A program made the position numbers and the translations under genes. Under the pieces are notes generated by a model. The model worked only from the letters and a program-made list of their open reading frames with translations. It made no database searches and had not been told where the DNA came from. From an uncultured Rhodovulum sp. (GTDB taxonomy: Bacteria > Pseudomonadota > Alphaproteobacteria > Rhodobacterales > Rhodobacteraceae): a DNA stretch of 18,414 bases. Below are positions 1 through 6,869 of this stretch, in pieces. Position 1 is the first letter of the stretch. Each line of letters starts with the position of its first letter. The DNA lies in contig CAMIMK010000026.1 of the NCBI GenBank assembly GCA_946221765.1, forward strand, positions 1-18,414, read 5' to 3'.

Positions 1-355
1 ATGAGTGAGGCCTGACTCATATGACAGCGCCAACTGTGCACTCAACGAAATCAACAGGTTACGGGCAAATAAGAGTTAGGTCCCTGACTCATGCCCGAAG
101 ACTTCGTGACGTCTTATTCCTCAATTATTTCAGCTACTTGTCCTCCCCGGAACAGTTAGGTGTCAAACCCCCATACTACGTATGGGAGGGCCACCCCACA
201 GGGCTGGCCACTCCTCCCATACGTCCGGGCCAGCCGCGCGCGCCGCCGTGACGGTCTGTTGTGCTTGCCGATCCGACGACGGCGGCCCCGTACCGCCAAG
301 CACCAGACCGCCGTCGTCTTCCACCACCACAGGCCACCGGCAAAGGAGACCCATC
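1..355. other. Non-coding leader of the phage module
   Basis: No credible gene was found in these 355 bases; the short open frames have no ribosome binding site or recognisable product. The stretch holds a 10-bp direct repeat CCTGACTCAT at 11-20 and 83-92. The first copy also forms a short inverted repeat ATGAGT/ACTCAT with positions 1-6. A strong hairpin at 178-224 is listed separately. The tract around 225-300 is very GC-rich. It may be the promoter and leader of the following phage operon, or scar tissue from an earlier rearrangement. Confidence 0.5.
178..224. repeat. Strong 12-bp inverted repeat (leader hairpin)
   Basis: The arms ACGTATGGGAGG (178-189) and CCTCCCATACGT (213-224) are perfectly complementary. 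Inside them GCCA (190-193) can pair with TGGC (205-208), extending the stem. The sequence CCCATAC also occurs at 170-176, so an alternative pairing CCCATAC/GTATGGG (170-176 with 180-186) is possible. No T-run follows on either strand, so it is not a classic intrinsic terminator. A protein-binding site, an attenuator-like switch or a mobile-element end are all possible. Confidence 0.6.
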
Positions 356-895
356 ATGGCTCAGCCGACTCTGATCCCCAATTGCCACGGCGCAAGGTTT
401 GAATCGCTGCCGCTCGACACGCCCCGCAACCGCTGCATCCTCGCGCTCGACCTCGGCACAACGACCGGCTGGGCGATCCGCGGCCATGACGGCCTGATCA
501 CCAGCGGCACCGTCTCGCTGCGCCCGGGCCGCTTCGATGGCGGCGGTATGCGCTACCTGCGCTTCACCAACTGGCTGACCGAGATCGACCGGCTGTCCGG
601 TCCAGTCGCCGCCATCTGGTTCGAGGAAGTTCGCCGCCACGCAGGCACCGACGCGAGCCACATCTACGGCGGGCTCATGGCCACGCTGACCGCATGGGCC
701 GAGCTGCGCGGCGTGCCCTACGAGGGCGTCCCGGTCGGCACGATCAAGCGTCATGCCGCTGGCAAGGGCAACGCCGACAAGGCCGCCATGGTCGCCGCCG
801 TCCGCGCCCGCGGCTTCAGCCCGGCCGACGACAACGAGGCCGACGCCATCGCCATCCTGCTCTGGGCGATCGAGACGAAGGGAGGTGTCGCATGA
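356..895 (+). CDS. RuvC-like phage Holliday-junction resolvase
   Basis: This 179-aa protein has the RNase H-like fold pattern of RuvC-family nucleases. LALDLGTTTGWA holds the first acidic residue (D32). IWFEEV (residues 87-92) gives the second acid on the next core strand. DDNEADAIAIL (158-168) is the C-terminal acidic cluster. K131 and K137 lie in the stretch TIKRHAAGKGNADK that is typical of phage members. Such enzymes cut branched DNA during phage replication or packaging. The start was chosen at ATG 356 because AAAGGAG lies at 342-348; a longer frame runs upstream but reads through the GC-rich leader. The stop overlaps the next start (ATGA), so it is the first gene of a coupled operon. 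The family is clear; the exact substrate is inferred. Confidence 0.82.
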   Translation: MAQPTLIPNCHGARFESLPLDTPRNRCILALDLGTTTGWAIRGHDGLITSGTVSLRPGRFDGGGMRYLRFTNWLTEIDRLSGPVAAIWFEEVRRHAGTDASHIYGGLMATLTAWAELRGVPYEGVPVGTIKRHAAGKGNADKAAMVAAVRARGFSPADDNEADAIAILLWAIETKGGVA

Positions 896-1092
896 GATGG
901 CATCCCCACGGCTACGGCGGTCGGCGCCGGGATCCCGAGCAGGTCAAGCGCGAGGGCTGGCACGAACAGGGCGTCCTCGCGGTCTCCGCCGATGACGACC
1001 GCCTCACCTGGCCCGAGCGTGAACTGGTCCGCCAGCTCGGCGAGAAGCTCTACGGCCCGCGCCCTGCCGACAGGGAGGCGCGCCATGGCTGA
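892..1092 (+). CDS. Small conserved phage protein, function unknown
   Basis: This 66-aa protein begins at an ATG that overlaps the stop of the resolvase gene (ATGA) and is preceded by GGAGGTG at 881-887. It also overlaps the start of the following gene by 8 bp. The basic N-terminus (MRWHPHGYGGRRR) is followed by a segment GWHEQGVLAVSADD and a likely helix LTWPERELVRQLGEKLYG. Similar short Trp-rich proteins occur between resolvase and HTH genes in alphaproteobacterial prophages, as I recall. The tight overlaps on both sides support it as real. No enzymatic motif was recognised. Confidence 0.68.
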   Translation: MRWHPHGYGGRRRDPEQVKREGWHEQGVLAVSADDDRLTWPERELVRQLGEKLYGPRPADREARHG

Positions 1093-1465
1093 TCGCGAAT
1101 GGACCGCCGAGTGCGTCGCCGATCATTTCGAGGAGGCGTTCCGCACCCTGCGCAAACTGCCGCCGGTGAAGGCGCAGGGCTACTTCAAAACCTGGCCCGA
1201 CATCGTGCGGACCAGCCGCGAGATCGCGGCGATGGAGCCGCAGCCGATGCGGGTCTGGCCCTCGGCCGCCGCGATCACCCGGCTCGAGCAGACCTTCGAC
1301 TGGGTGCTCTGGATCGAGGAGTCGGAGCGCAAGCTGGTCTGGTCCCGCGCGGCCCGTGTGCCGTGGAAGCAGATCAGTGGCGAGCTTGGCTGCGACCGCA
1401 CGACCGCCTGGCGGCGTTGGCAGCTGGCGCTGACCAAGATCGCTGCGCGCCTGAATGCGCAGTGA
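1085..1465 (+). CDS. DUF6362-like phage HTH protein
   Basis: This 126-aa protein carries a helix-turn-helix-like segment near its C-terminus (residues about 94-116, WKQISGELGCDRTTAWRRW). That architecture resembles DUF6362-type proteins found in alphaproteobacterial prophages, just upstream of the methylase and terminase genes. Residues 65-90 form an amphipathic stretch (LEQTFDWVLWIEESERKLVW). The start ATG 1085 overlaps the upstream gene by 8 bp, with GGGAGG at 1073-1078 as ribosome binding site. A role in DNA binding, for instance as packaging accessory or late regulator, is inferred from the HTH alone. The family assignment is from memory of the motif pattern. Confidence 0.62.
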   Translation: MADREWTAECVADHFEEAFRTLRKLPPVKAQGYFKTWPDIVRTSREIAAMEPQPMRVWPSAAAITRLEQTFDWVLWIEESERKLVWSRAARVPWKQISGELGCDRTTAWRRWQLALTKIAARLNAQ

Positions 1466-1472
1466 CTCCAAT

Positions 1473-1484
1473 GTGTTGCAACAC
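1473..1484. promoter_or_regulatory. Perfect palindrome GTGTTGCAACAC
   Basis: This twelve-base perfect palindrome lies 8 bases after the stop of the DUF6362-like gene and is followed by TTTTT. A related half, CTGCAACATG, occurs at 1500-1509. The lack of a loop argues for a dimeric protein-binding site more than an RNA hairpin. The ligand is unknown. Confidence 0.35.
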
Positions 1485-1533
1485 TTTTTCCTTCGACATC
1501 TGCAACATGATCGTGCTATTCCGAAGGCAAGAT

Positions 1534-1565
1534 GGGGAGAGTGCGCTGGAAAGCTCGCTCTCCCC
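1534..1565 (+). terminator. Terminator-like hairpin after the small phage operon
   Basis: GGGGAGAG (1534-1541) pairs with CTCTCCCC (1558-1565), and the stem may extend inward with imperfect pairs. It is followed by TTTG. The T-run is short, so termination would be weak or Rho-assisted. Its position 68 bases after the stop of the DUF6362-like gene fits an operon end. Confidence 0.45.
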
Positions 1566-1585
1566 TTTGCGTTGACGGGGGCCTT

Positions 1586-1625
1586 CTGGACCCCGGTATC
1601 CAGCAAGGGTCCGGCCGGGGTCCAG
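1586..1625. repeat. REP-like palindromic element 1
   Basis: CTGGACCCCGG (1586-1596) and CCGGGGTCCAG (1615-1625) form a perfect 11-bp inverted repeat with an 18-base loop. The motif resembles GGACCCCGG-type repetitive extragenic palindromes common in alphaproteobacterial genomes. It is non-coding here. Confidence 0.6.
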
Positions 1626-1780
1626 CCCACGGCAGTTTCCGGTTCCTTCCTGGGCGTTTTCGTATGCTGGCGGGCGAAGCGCGACGCAACGCCAGCGACA
1701 GGGCCGGATTTTTGGGAAGCCAGCCAGAATCCGAATCCACTCGCCTCCCGCACTAACCCCAATGAACGCTGGCCCTCTGG

Positions 1781-1840
1781 CCGGATACCCCGGATGCCGC
1801 TGGACCCTGCGTGGAGTCCAGCGCGGCATCCAGTGTCCGG
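1781..1840. repeat. REP-like palindromic element 2
   Basis: This is an imperfect inverted repeat of about 25 bases per arm (1781-1805 against 1816-1840) around a 10-base loop. The inner arms GCTGGAC/GTCCAGC match exactly and the outer arms share GGATGCC/GGCATCC and CCGGA/TCCGG with small bulges. The vocabulary (CTGGAC, CCCCGG, ATCC) matches element 1, so the two probably belong to one repeat family. Confidence 0.55.
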
Positions 1841-1882
1841 AGTCCGGCCAGCATCCACCTGAACATCGGAAACCGCCCGCCC

Positions 1883-2590
1883 ATGACGCTGAGCTTCTCC
1901 CCGGACGCGATCGAGACGTGGCCACTGTCGCGCCTCCAGCCCTACGCGAAGAACGCGAAGGCGCATGGCGCGGACCAGGTCGCGAAGATCGCCGCCAGCA
2001 TGGCCGAGTTCGGCTGGACCGTGCCGTGCCTCGTGGCAGAGGACGGCGAGCTGATCGCGGGCCATGGCCGGGTGCTGGCCGCCACGCAGCTTGGACTGAC
2101 CGAGGCGCCGGTCATCGTGCTCGGGCATCTGACGGAGGCGCAGCGCCGGGCCTATCGCATCGCGGACAACAAGCTGACCGAACTCGGCACCTGGGACGAG
2201 GCGCTGCTCTCGGCGGAGCTCAACGACCTGCTGGCCGAAGATTTCGACCTGTCGCTGGTTGGCTTCTCCGACGGCGAGTTGGACAAGCTGCTGGCTTTCG
2301 TTCCGGAGGGGGACGGTGAAGAAGGTGGCCCCGGGGGCTCCGTGCCGCCGGTGACCATCCCCGAACCGCCCCGCAATCCGGCCTCTCGCACCGGCGATCT
2401 CTGGATCCTCGGCGACCACCGGCTGCTCTGCGGGGACTCGACCAGCCACGACGATGTGCGCCGCCTGATGAACGGCGAGCGGGCGATCCTGTTCGCGACC
2501 GACCCGCCCTATCTGGTCGATTACGACGGCTCGAACCATCCGACCCGCAACAAGATCCCATGGGCAGGTGGACGACGGCCGGCTCGCTGA
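1883..2590 (+). pseudogene. ParB-domain DNA methyltransferase, truncated at its catalytic motif
   Basis: The remaining 235 residues contain a ParB/sulfiredoxin-like domain (about 13-115) with ELIAGHGR (56-63) and RIADNKLTELG. A linker follows, then the start of an N6-adenine/N4-cytosine methyltransferase domain with LLCGDS and motif IV DPPY (207-210). These ParB-methylases are usually around 400 aa and modify phage or host DNA. Here the recognisable sequence stops about residue 224, and the last codons come from the left end of the adjacent IS110-type element. The rest of the methylase domain is absent from the window. ATG 1883 was chosen because the in-frame ATG at 1811 lies inside a REP-like repeat. 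No methylation activity is expected. Confidence 0.8.
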
Positions 2591-3785
2591 CAGAGTGGGG
2601 TTGTTCATCGGACCAACCACTCTGGAGCCACCCATGGAGACCATGACCGACAGCCACGTCGAACTGACCGCCGTCCGCACCGATCTTGGGGCAATCTTCG
2701 TCTCGTTGGAACTCAGCCGCTCGAGCTGGGTCGTCACCGCGTTGCTACCGGGCGGCGGCGAGAAGATGTCTCGCCACACAGTTCCCGGCGGTGACATCGT
2801 CGGCCTGCTGGCGCGCCTTGCACAACTCCGGGACAAGGCGCAGGCGCGCACCGGACGCATCTTCCGGATCATCGTGATCCAGGAAGCCGGGCTTGACGGC
2901 TTCTGGATCCACCGTGCGTTGGAGAACGAGAGCATCGAGAGCCACGTCGTCGATCCCGCCTCGATCGCCACGTCGCGCCGGCGTCGCCGGGCGAAGACCG
3001 ACCGGCTCGACGGCGAGACGCTGGTCCGGACCCTGCTGGCCTTCAAGCGGGGCGAGCCGCGGGTCTGCGCCATGGTGCGGGCGCCGGGCCCCGATGACGA
3101 GGACCGCCGGCGCATCACGCGGGAGCGCAAGGCGCTGATCGCGGAGCGGGTCGAACACGTCAACCGCATCAAGGGCCTGCTGCTCGCGCAGGGCATCCGC
3201 GGCTACGAGCCCCTGCACCGGAACCGGCGCGCCCGGCTCGAGGGCCTGCGCACCGGAGACGGCCGCGATCTGCCGCCCCGTCTGAAAGCGCAGATCCTGC
3301 GCGAGCTCGACCGGTTGGAGCTTCTCCTCGAGCAGATCAAGGCGGTGGAGGTGGCGCGCGATGCTGAGTTCGCCGATCAGCCGCAGGATCAGGAGGCGCC
3401 CGCGGCGGCAAAGATGCTGCTGGACATCAGGGGCATCGGGCCGGAGGTCGCCGCGGTCCTGTGGTCGGAGGGGTTGTTTCGCCATTTCGACAATCGAAGG
3501 CAGGTGGCGGCCTATGCGGGGCTGGCGCCGACGCCATGGCAGAGCGGCGCGGTGAGCCGCGAGCAGGGTGTGTCGAAGGCGGGCAATCCGCGGTTGCGAT
3601 CGACGATGATCCAGCTCGCCTGGCTCTGGCTGGGCCACCAGCCGGACTCGGCGCTCACCCGCTGGTTCCGTGCGCGCGTCGAGCAGAATGACGGCCGTCA
3701 GCGCAAGACGGCGATCGTCGCGCTGGCCCGGAAGCTGCTGGTGGCGCTGTGGAAATACGTGAGGTCGGGCGTGGTGATCGAGGGC
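2552..3785 (+). mobile_element. IS110-family insertion sequence, right end missing
   Basis: The left boundary is placed where the methylase loses similarity to its family, near 2552. The right boundary is placed near 3785, where transposase-like residues (VVIEG) give way to phage tail sequence. The left non-coding part is only about 80 bases and contains a hairpin at 2592-2623. The family lacks conventional terminal inverted repeats, so both ends are estimates from the protein similarity. The transposase normally ends a few residues later and the element should then have a non-coding right end, so this copy is incomplete and probably immobile. Confidence 0.65.
2592..2623 (+). repeat. Hairpin just upstream of the IS110 transposase
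   Basis: AGAGTGGGGTTG (2592-2603) pairs with CAACCACTCT (2614-2623), giving a 10-bp stem with a two-base GG bulge. It ends directly before the GGAG ribosome binding site and the ATG at 2634, so it could limit translation of the transposase. Confidence 0.5.
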
Positions 3786-4346
3786 TCGGAGCCCGCTGCC
3801 GCGGCCTTCTCCAGCCTCGGGGTTGCGGCGGGACTGCTGTCGATCTCCAGCCTCTCCTGTGACTGGGGCGCCTTCTCGCTCACGGGCGAGACCAGCGGCA
3901 AGGATATCCGCCCCGGACAGAACTACACCATGCGCTCGTCGCGCTCGGAGGCGGGCAACGCCTTCCATCACATCTTCTACGATGCCTCGGGCGGCATTGC
4001 CGGCACGATCCGCACCGATGGCGCCGGCTCCACCACCTTCAACACCACATCCGACGAACGATTGAAGTCGGATCGACAGGAGTTTGATCCTGGCCCGATC
4101 CTGGACGCCATCCCGGTGCATGACTTCGTCCTGTTCGGCCGGCGCCGCCGCGGCTTCTCTTCGGCGCAGGCGATGCAGGCGGTCTTCCCTGAAGCGGTCA
4201 CGCCGGGCGAAGGCGACCCAGACGATCCGGGTTTCGTGCCCTGGTCGATCGATCCGGGCCCTGTCGTGCCGCTGCTGGTGCGCGAGGTTCAGCTCCTGCG
4301 CGCACGGGTTGCGGCGCTCGAAGCCAAGGTGCCGGACCCAACATAG
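2634..4346 (+). CDS. Hybrid ORF: IS110 transposase fused to S74 phage tail protein
   Basis: One uninterrupted 570-aa frame joins two unrelated parts. Residues 1-384 are an IS110-family recombinase. The RuvC-like DEDD domain shows E26 (SLELS, where most families have Asp), E84 (VIQEAGLDG), D123 and D126 (KTDRLD). The C-terminal Transposase_20 region follows (LLDIRGIGPEVAAVL, 262-276; AAYAGLAPTPWQSG, 292-305; GVSKAGNPRLR, 312-322, containing the conserved Ser). Residues 385-570 are the end of a phage tail-fibre-like protein with an S74 intramolecular-chaperone domain. It has TTSDERLKSD (471-480, self-cleavage Ser probably S473) and a terminal coiled coil (VREVQLLRARVAALEA). The start ATG 2634 has GGAG at 2624-2627. 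The fusion most likely reflects a deletion joining the two genes, not a designed protein. Confidence 0.78.
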   Translation: METMTDSHVELTAVRTDLGAIFVSLELSRSSWVVTALLPGGGEKMSRHTVPGGDIVGLLARLAQLRDKAQARTGRIFRIIVIQEAGLDGFWIHRALENESIESHVVDPASIATSRRRRRAKTDRLDGETLVRTLLAFKRGEPRVCAMVRAPGPDDEDRRRITRERKALIAERVEHVNRIKGLLLAQGIRGYEPLHRNRRARLEGLRTGDGRDLPPRLKAQILRELDRLELLLEQIKAVEVARDAEFADQPQDQEAPAAAKMLLDIRGIGPEVAAVLWSEGLFRHFDNRRQVAAYAGLAPTPWQSGAVSREQGVSKAGNPRLRSTMIQLAWLWLGHQPDSALTRWFRARVEQNDGRQRKTAIVALARKLLVALWKYVRSGVVIEGSEPAAAAFSSLGVAAGLLSISSLSCDWGAFSLTGETSGKDIRPGQNYTMRSSRSEAGNAFHHIFYDASGGIAGTIRTDGAGSTTFNTTSDERLKSDRQEFDPGPILDAIPVHDFVLFGRRRRGFSSAQAMQAVFPEAVTPGEGDPDDPGFVPWSIDPGPVVPLLVREVQLLRARVAALEAKVPDPT

Positions 4347-4461
4347 AAAAGGCCGCGCTCCGGATCCCTGCCGTCTGCCGGCAGCGCTGCCGCCCCAGAC
4401 ATCCGGTGTCCCACCAAACTCCCAAGAGTTCCCTCCTCTCGACCGAAGGAGACTCATCCCC

Positions 4462-5184
4462 ATGCCCGTTCTTCCGAAACTGAGCCGGCTTGCCGGGCTC
4501 ATCCGCGATGCCATGGCGATCGGGGCCGTGCTCTCGCTGGTTCTCAGCTCGACCATCATGCTGCTCTGGGCCGCGTTCTCGGACCCGCTGATCGCACGCC
4601 TCCGGATCCTGCTCGACCTCGATCAACTGGCCCGCGCCAGCGATGTGGCCGCATTGGCGGCCGATGTGCGCAGTCTCTCCGGCGAGGACCGGGTGATCCG
4701 CACCCGCCGCGCCCGGTCCTACGTAGAGGAGCCGGTCATCGTCGGGGATCCCGTCGTGCTGGTGCTGTTCGTCGAGCGCACGGAAGTGGGGGCCAGCTGC
4801 GAGTTCCTCACCGGCAATGCCGTCTTCGAGGATCGCAGCGGCATCCGGAGCGGCGGGCCGCCGCTGCGCCGGATCCAGTTGCTCCCTACAGGCGCCCAAC
4901 GGCTGCGGATGACCTTCACCGCCCCGGAGGATCTGCAGCCGGGACGGGTGCTGATCTCGCTGATCCTGAAGTTCCGCTGCGGCGATCAGCCGGTCTTCAA
5001 CGAAACCGAGCCGGTGGCGTTTCGGCTGCGGCCCCAGCCGGCCCGGCGAAGACCACGGTCTGGCGCTGGCAGGAGCGGTTCATGGCGGAGGGCGTCGACG
5101 GCCTGCTGCGCGACAAGACTCGCCCGCCCGGCAAACCTCCGGTTCCGGACGATCGCGCGGCGACGGTGGTGGCGATTGCGCTGA
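4462..5184 (+). pseudogene. Phage membrane protein with 3' end replaced by IS630 sequence
   Basis: The frame encodes 240 aa, of which about the first 192 look native. A short N-terminus is followed by one predicted transmembrane helix (about 14-38, RDAMAIGAVLSLVLSSTIML). A soluble, probably beta-rich domain with VVLVLFVERTEVG and GRVLISLILKFRCGDQP comes next. From about residue 193 (base 5038 on) it reads an Arg/Pro-rich shadow of an IS630 transposase in another frame. GAAGGAG at 4445-4451 supports ATG 4462. It follows the tail protein gene by 115 bases, the same layout as the second copy at 17158, and shares the stretch AGLIRDAMAIGA and DPLIARLR with it. No family name was recognised; a holin-like or tail-associated membrane role is possible but unproven. 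Confidence 0.6.
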
Positions 5185-5851
5185 AGTCGCCGCTGCACGA
5201 GGCCACGCACTGGACCGCTCGCTCGACAACTCAGCCCGTCGGCTCGCAGACCGGCGACTTGATCCCTTTCGTCTCGGGAGAGATGAGAATATACTGGCAT
5301 GGCAACATCGTTTTCTTGTTTGGCGACAACCGGATATCAAATCCGGCAACGGTGTTGCACCTCACTCTGGAATTTACCCCCACGACTACAAGCGCAACTG
5401 CACGACAACGCTCTTCGCCGCGCTGAACATCCTGACCGGTGAAGTCTTCGGCCGAAACATGCAACGCCACCGGCATCACGAGTTCATCCGCTTCCTCAAC
5501 GCCCTCAAGCGCGAGACACCAACAGCAAGGTCGTCCACGTGATCCTCGACAACTATGCAACCCACAAGCATGAAAAGGTCCGGGCCTGGCTGGCGCGCCA
5601 CCCGCGATGAACCTTCCACTTCACGCTCACCTCCAATTCATGGCTCAACGCCGTCAAGGGCTCCTTCGCGAAGCTCGCCCGTCGGCGCCTGAAGCAAGGT
5701 GTTCCGATCCCTCGTCGAGCTTCAGGCAGCGATCAATCGCTTCGTCGCCGAGCACAACAACGGCCCCAAGCCCTTTGTCAGGCGCGCCGACCCAGACGCC
5801 ATCATCGCCGCCCGCTCACGAGGGTTCCAAGCGTTGAGGTCAGTTCACTAG
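5040..5851 (+). pseudogene. Degraded IS630-family transposase
   Basis: Three frames must be combined to read this dead element. Bases 5040-5225 encode the HTH part (TTVWRWQERFMAEGVDGLLRDKTRPPGKPP). From about 5379 the catalytic part follows (HDYKRNCTTTLFAALNILTGEVFG). It continues after a frameshift near 5515 with VVHVILDNYATHKHEKVRAWLARHPR, an in-frame stop at 5608-5610, then TFHFTLTSNSWLNAVKGSFAKL. A second frameshift near 5700 leads to LVELQAAINRFVAEHN and the natural C-terminus ending at 5851. The catalytic Glu expected in the family block WLNxVEGFF is Lys here. A large central segment is missing and its place is taken by an IS30 fragment. No activity is possible. Confidence 0.78.
5226..5378 (-). 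mobile_element. IS30-family end fragment inside the IS630 remnant
   Basis: On the minus strand an ATG at 5300 begins MPVYSHLSRDERDQVAGLRADGL, the characteristic N-terminus of IS30-family transposases (YSHLSxxERxxIxxLRxxG). The similarity stops after about 24 residues, where IS630 sequence resumes. The bases 5301-5378 upstream of that start probably include the IS30 left end, with GTGTTGCACCTCA at 5353-5365 and a short palindrome CCGGAT/ATCCGG around 5331-5347. The outer limits are estimates. Confidence 0.5.
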
Positions 5852-5899
5852 ACCCGCTTCCGAGCCGGCACATGCCATGCTCGACAGCCGACCTGGCTA

Positions 5900-6829
5900 T
5901 CATTCCTGGCGCAGATAGATCTTGACCATCTCGTCGAGGAGGTCCAACGCCTCGGCGTTGGGGCGGCGGAAGCAGTTTCGGCCGACTATCGAGCCGTTTC
6001 CGCCGCCGTCGCGAATGGCGCGGGTGTCGTCGAGCACCGCGTCGGTCCCCTTGGCCGCCCCGCCCGAGAACAGGACGATGCGCTTGCCGTCGTAGCACGA
6101 CCGCATTACCTCGGCGACGCGCTCGGCCTGGGTCCCGATGGGGATGCCGGAATCGCGGAATTCCTTCTCCGCCTCCTTCTGTTCGAGATGCGCGGTCGGA
6201 AGCTTCACCTTGATGATGTGCGCGCCGAGCTGGCAGGCGAGATGCGCCGCATAGCCCGCCACGTCCATCGCCGTCTCGCCGTCCTTCGTCAGGTTGCCGC
6301 CGCGCGGATAGGACCACAGCACCGTGGGCAGGCCCACCGCCTTCGCCTCGCGGACGAGATCGGCGATCTCCTCGAACATGTCGTAGCCCGAATCCGAGCC
6401 CGGATAGATCGTGAAGCCGATCGCCGTGCAGCCGAGCCGCAGCGCGTCCTCGATCGAGCCGTAGAGCGCCTGGTCGGCATCCTCCTTCTGGCGCGACAGG
6501 CTGTTAGCGTGGTTGATCTTCAGGATCGTCGGAACCCCGGCCGGGAAGTCGGGCGTGCTCACCTCCAGCGCGCCGAGCGGCGCGGCATAGGCGCTCAGCC
6601 CCGCCTCGACCGCGAGCCGGTGGTGGTAGACCGGATCGTAGCCGGGCGCGTTGATCGCGAAGCTGCGCGCCGGCCCGTGCTCAATACCCTGGTCGACCGG
6701 CAGGATGATCAGGTGGCCGCTGCCACCGAGCCGCCCCTGCATCAAGATCCGAGCAAGGTTGCCGATGACCCCCGGATTTTCGCTCCGGTAGTTGTGCAGG
6801 ATTTTCCTGACGGTCTCGGTCAGTTCCAT
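5900..6829 (-). CDS. fbaB: Class I fructose-bisphosphate aldolase (DhnA/FbaB type)
   Basis: The 309-aa protein belongs to the archaeal/DhnA-type class I aldolases, which join DHAP and glyceraldehyde-3-phosphate to fructose-1,6-bisphosphate through a lysine Schiff base. Landmarks are ILPVDQGIEHGP (42-53), ILKINHANSL, GFTIYPGSD (138-146), LWSYPRGG and GAHIIKVKLP (202-211), where K207 is the probable Schiff-base lysine. GGAAKGTDAVL and GGNGSIVGRN near the C-terminus are phosphate-binding loops. AGGAGA precedes ATG 6829 on the minus strand. It lies 40 bases downstream of glgC and is the last gene of the operon. E. coli FbaB is somewhat longer (about 350 aa). In this setting the likely direction is gluconeogenic, making FBP from glycerol-derived DHAP. 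Confidence 0.88.
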   Translation of the reverse strand: MELTETVRKILHNYRSENPGVIGNLARILMQGRLGGSGHLIILPVDQGIEHGPARSFAINAPGYDPVYHHRLAVEAGLSAYAAPLGALEVSTPDFPAGVPTILKINHANSLSRQKEDADQALYGSIEDALRLGCTAIGFTIYPGSDSGYDMFEEIADLVREAKAVGLPTVLWSYPRGGNLTKDGETAMDVAGYAAHLACQLGAHIIKVKLPTAHLEQKEAEKEFRDSGIPIGTQAERVAEVMRSCYDGKRIVLFSGGAAKGTDAVLDDTRAIRDGGGNGSIVGRNCFRRPNAEALDLLDEMVKIYLRQE

Positions 6830-6869
6830 CGTATTCTCCTGGTTTCTGACTTGTTTGCTTGAGGGGGGC

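Larger units (their letters stand above)
1466..1882. other. Gene-free stretch with palindrome, hairpin and REP-like repeats
   Basis: No convincing gene lies between the DUF6362-like gene and the ParB-methylase gene. Four structured elements fill it: a 12-bp palindrome at 1473-1484, a terminator-like hairpin at 1534-1565, and two REP-like inverted repeats at 1586-1625 and 1781-1840. Open frames through here have poor codon character and no ribosome binding sites. The density of palindromes suggests insertion of repetitive extragenic elements into the phage operon. Confidence 0.6.

Noticed and set aside
1455..1862. Plus-strand frame of 135 codons between the phage genes
   Set aside because: It runs through the terminator-like hairpin and a REP-like palindrome, has no ribosome binding site and no domain.
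1004..3196. Very long minus-strand open frame (730 codons) across the phage genes
   Set aside because: It is antisense to four recognisable plus-strand genes and has no family-like motif; long antisense frames are common in high-GC DNA.
2745..4559. 604-codon minus-strand frame opposite the transposase/tail fusion
   Set aside because: Arg/Ala/His-rich shadow translation of a real gene, with no recognisable domain.
5082..5426. 114-codon plus-strand frame as a new gene
   Set aside because: Its first half is IS630 transposase and its second half is the wrong strand of an IS30 end; it is a chance join.
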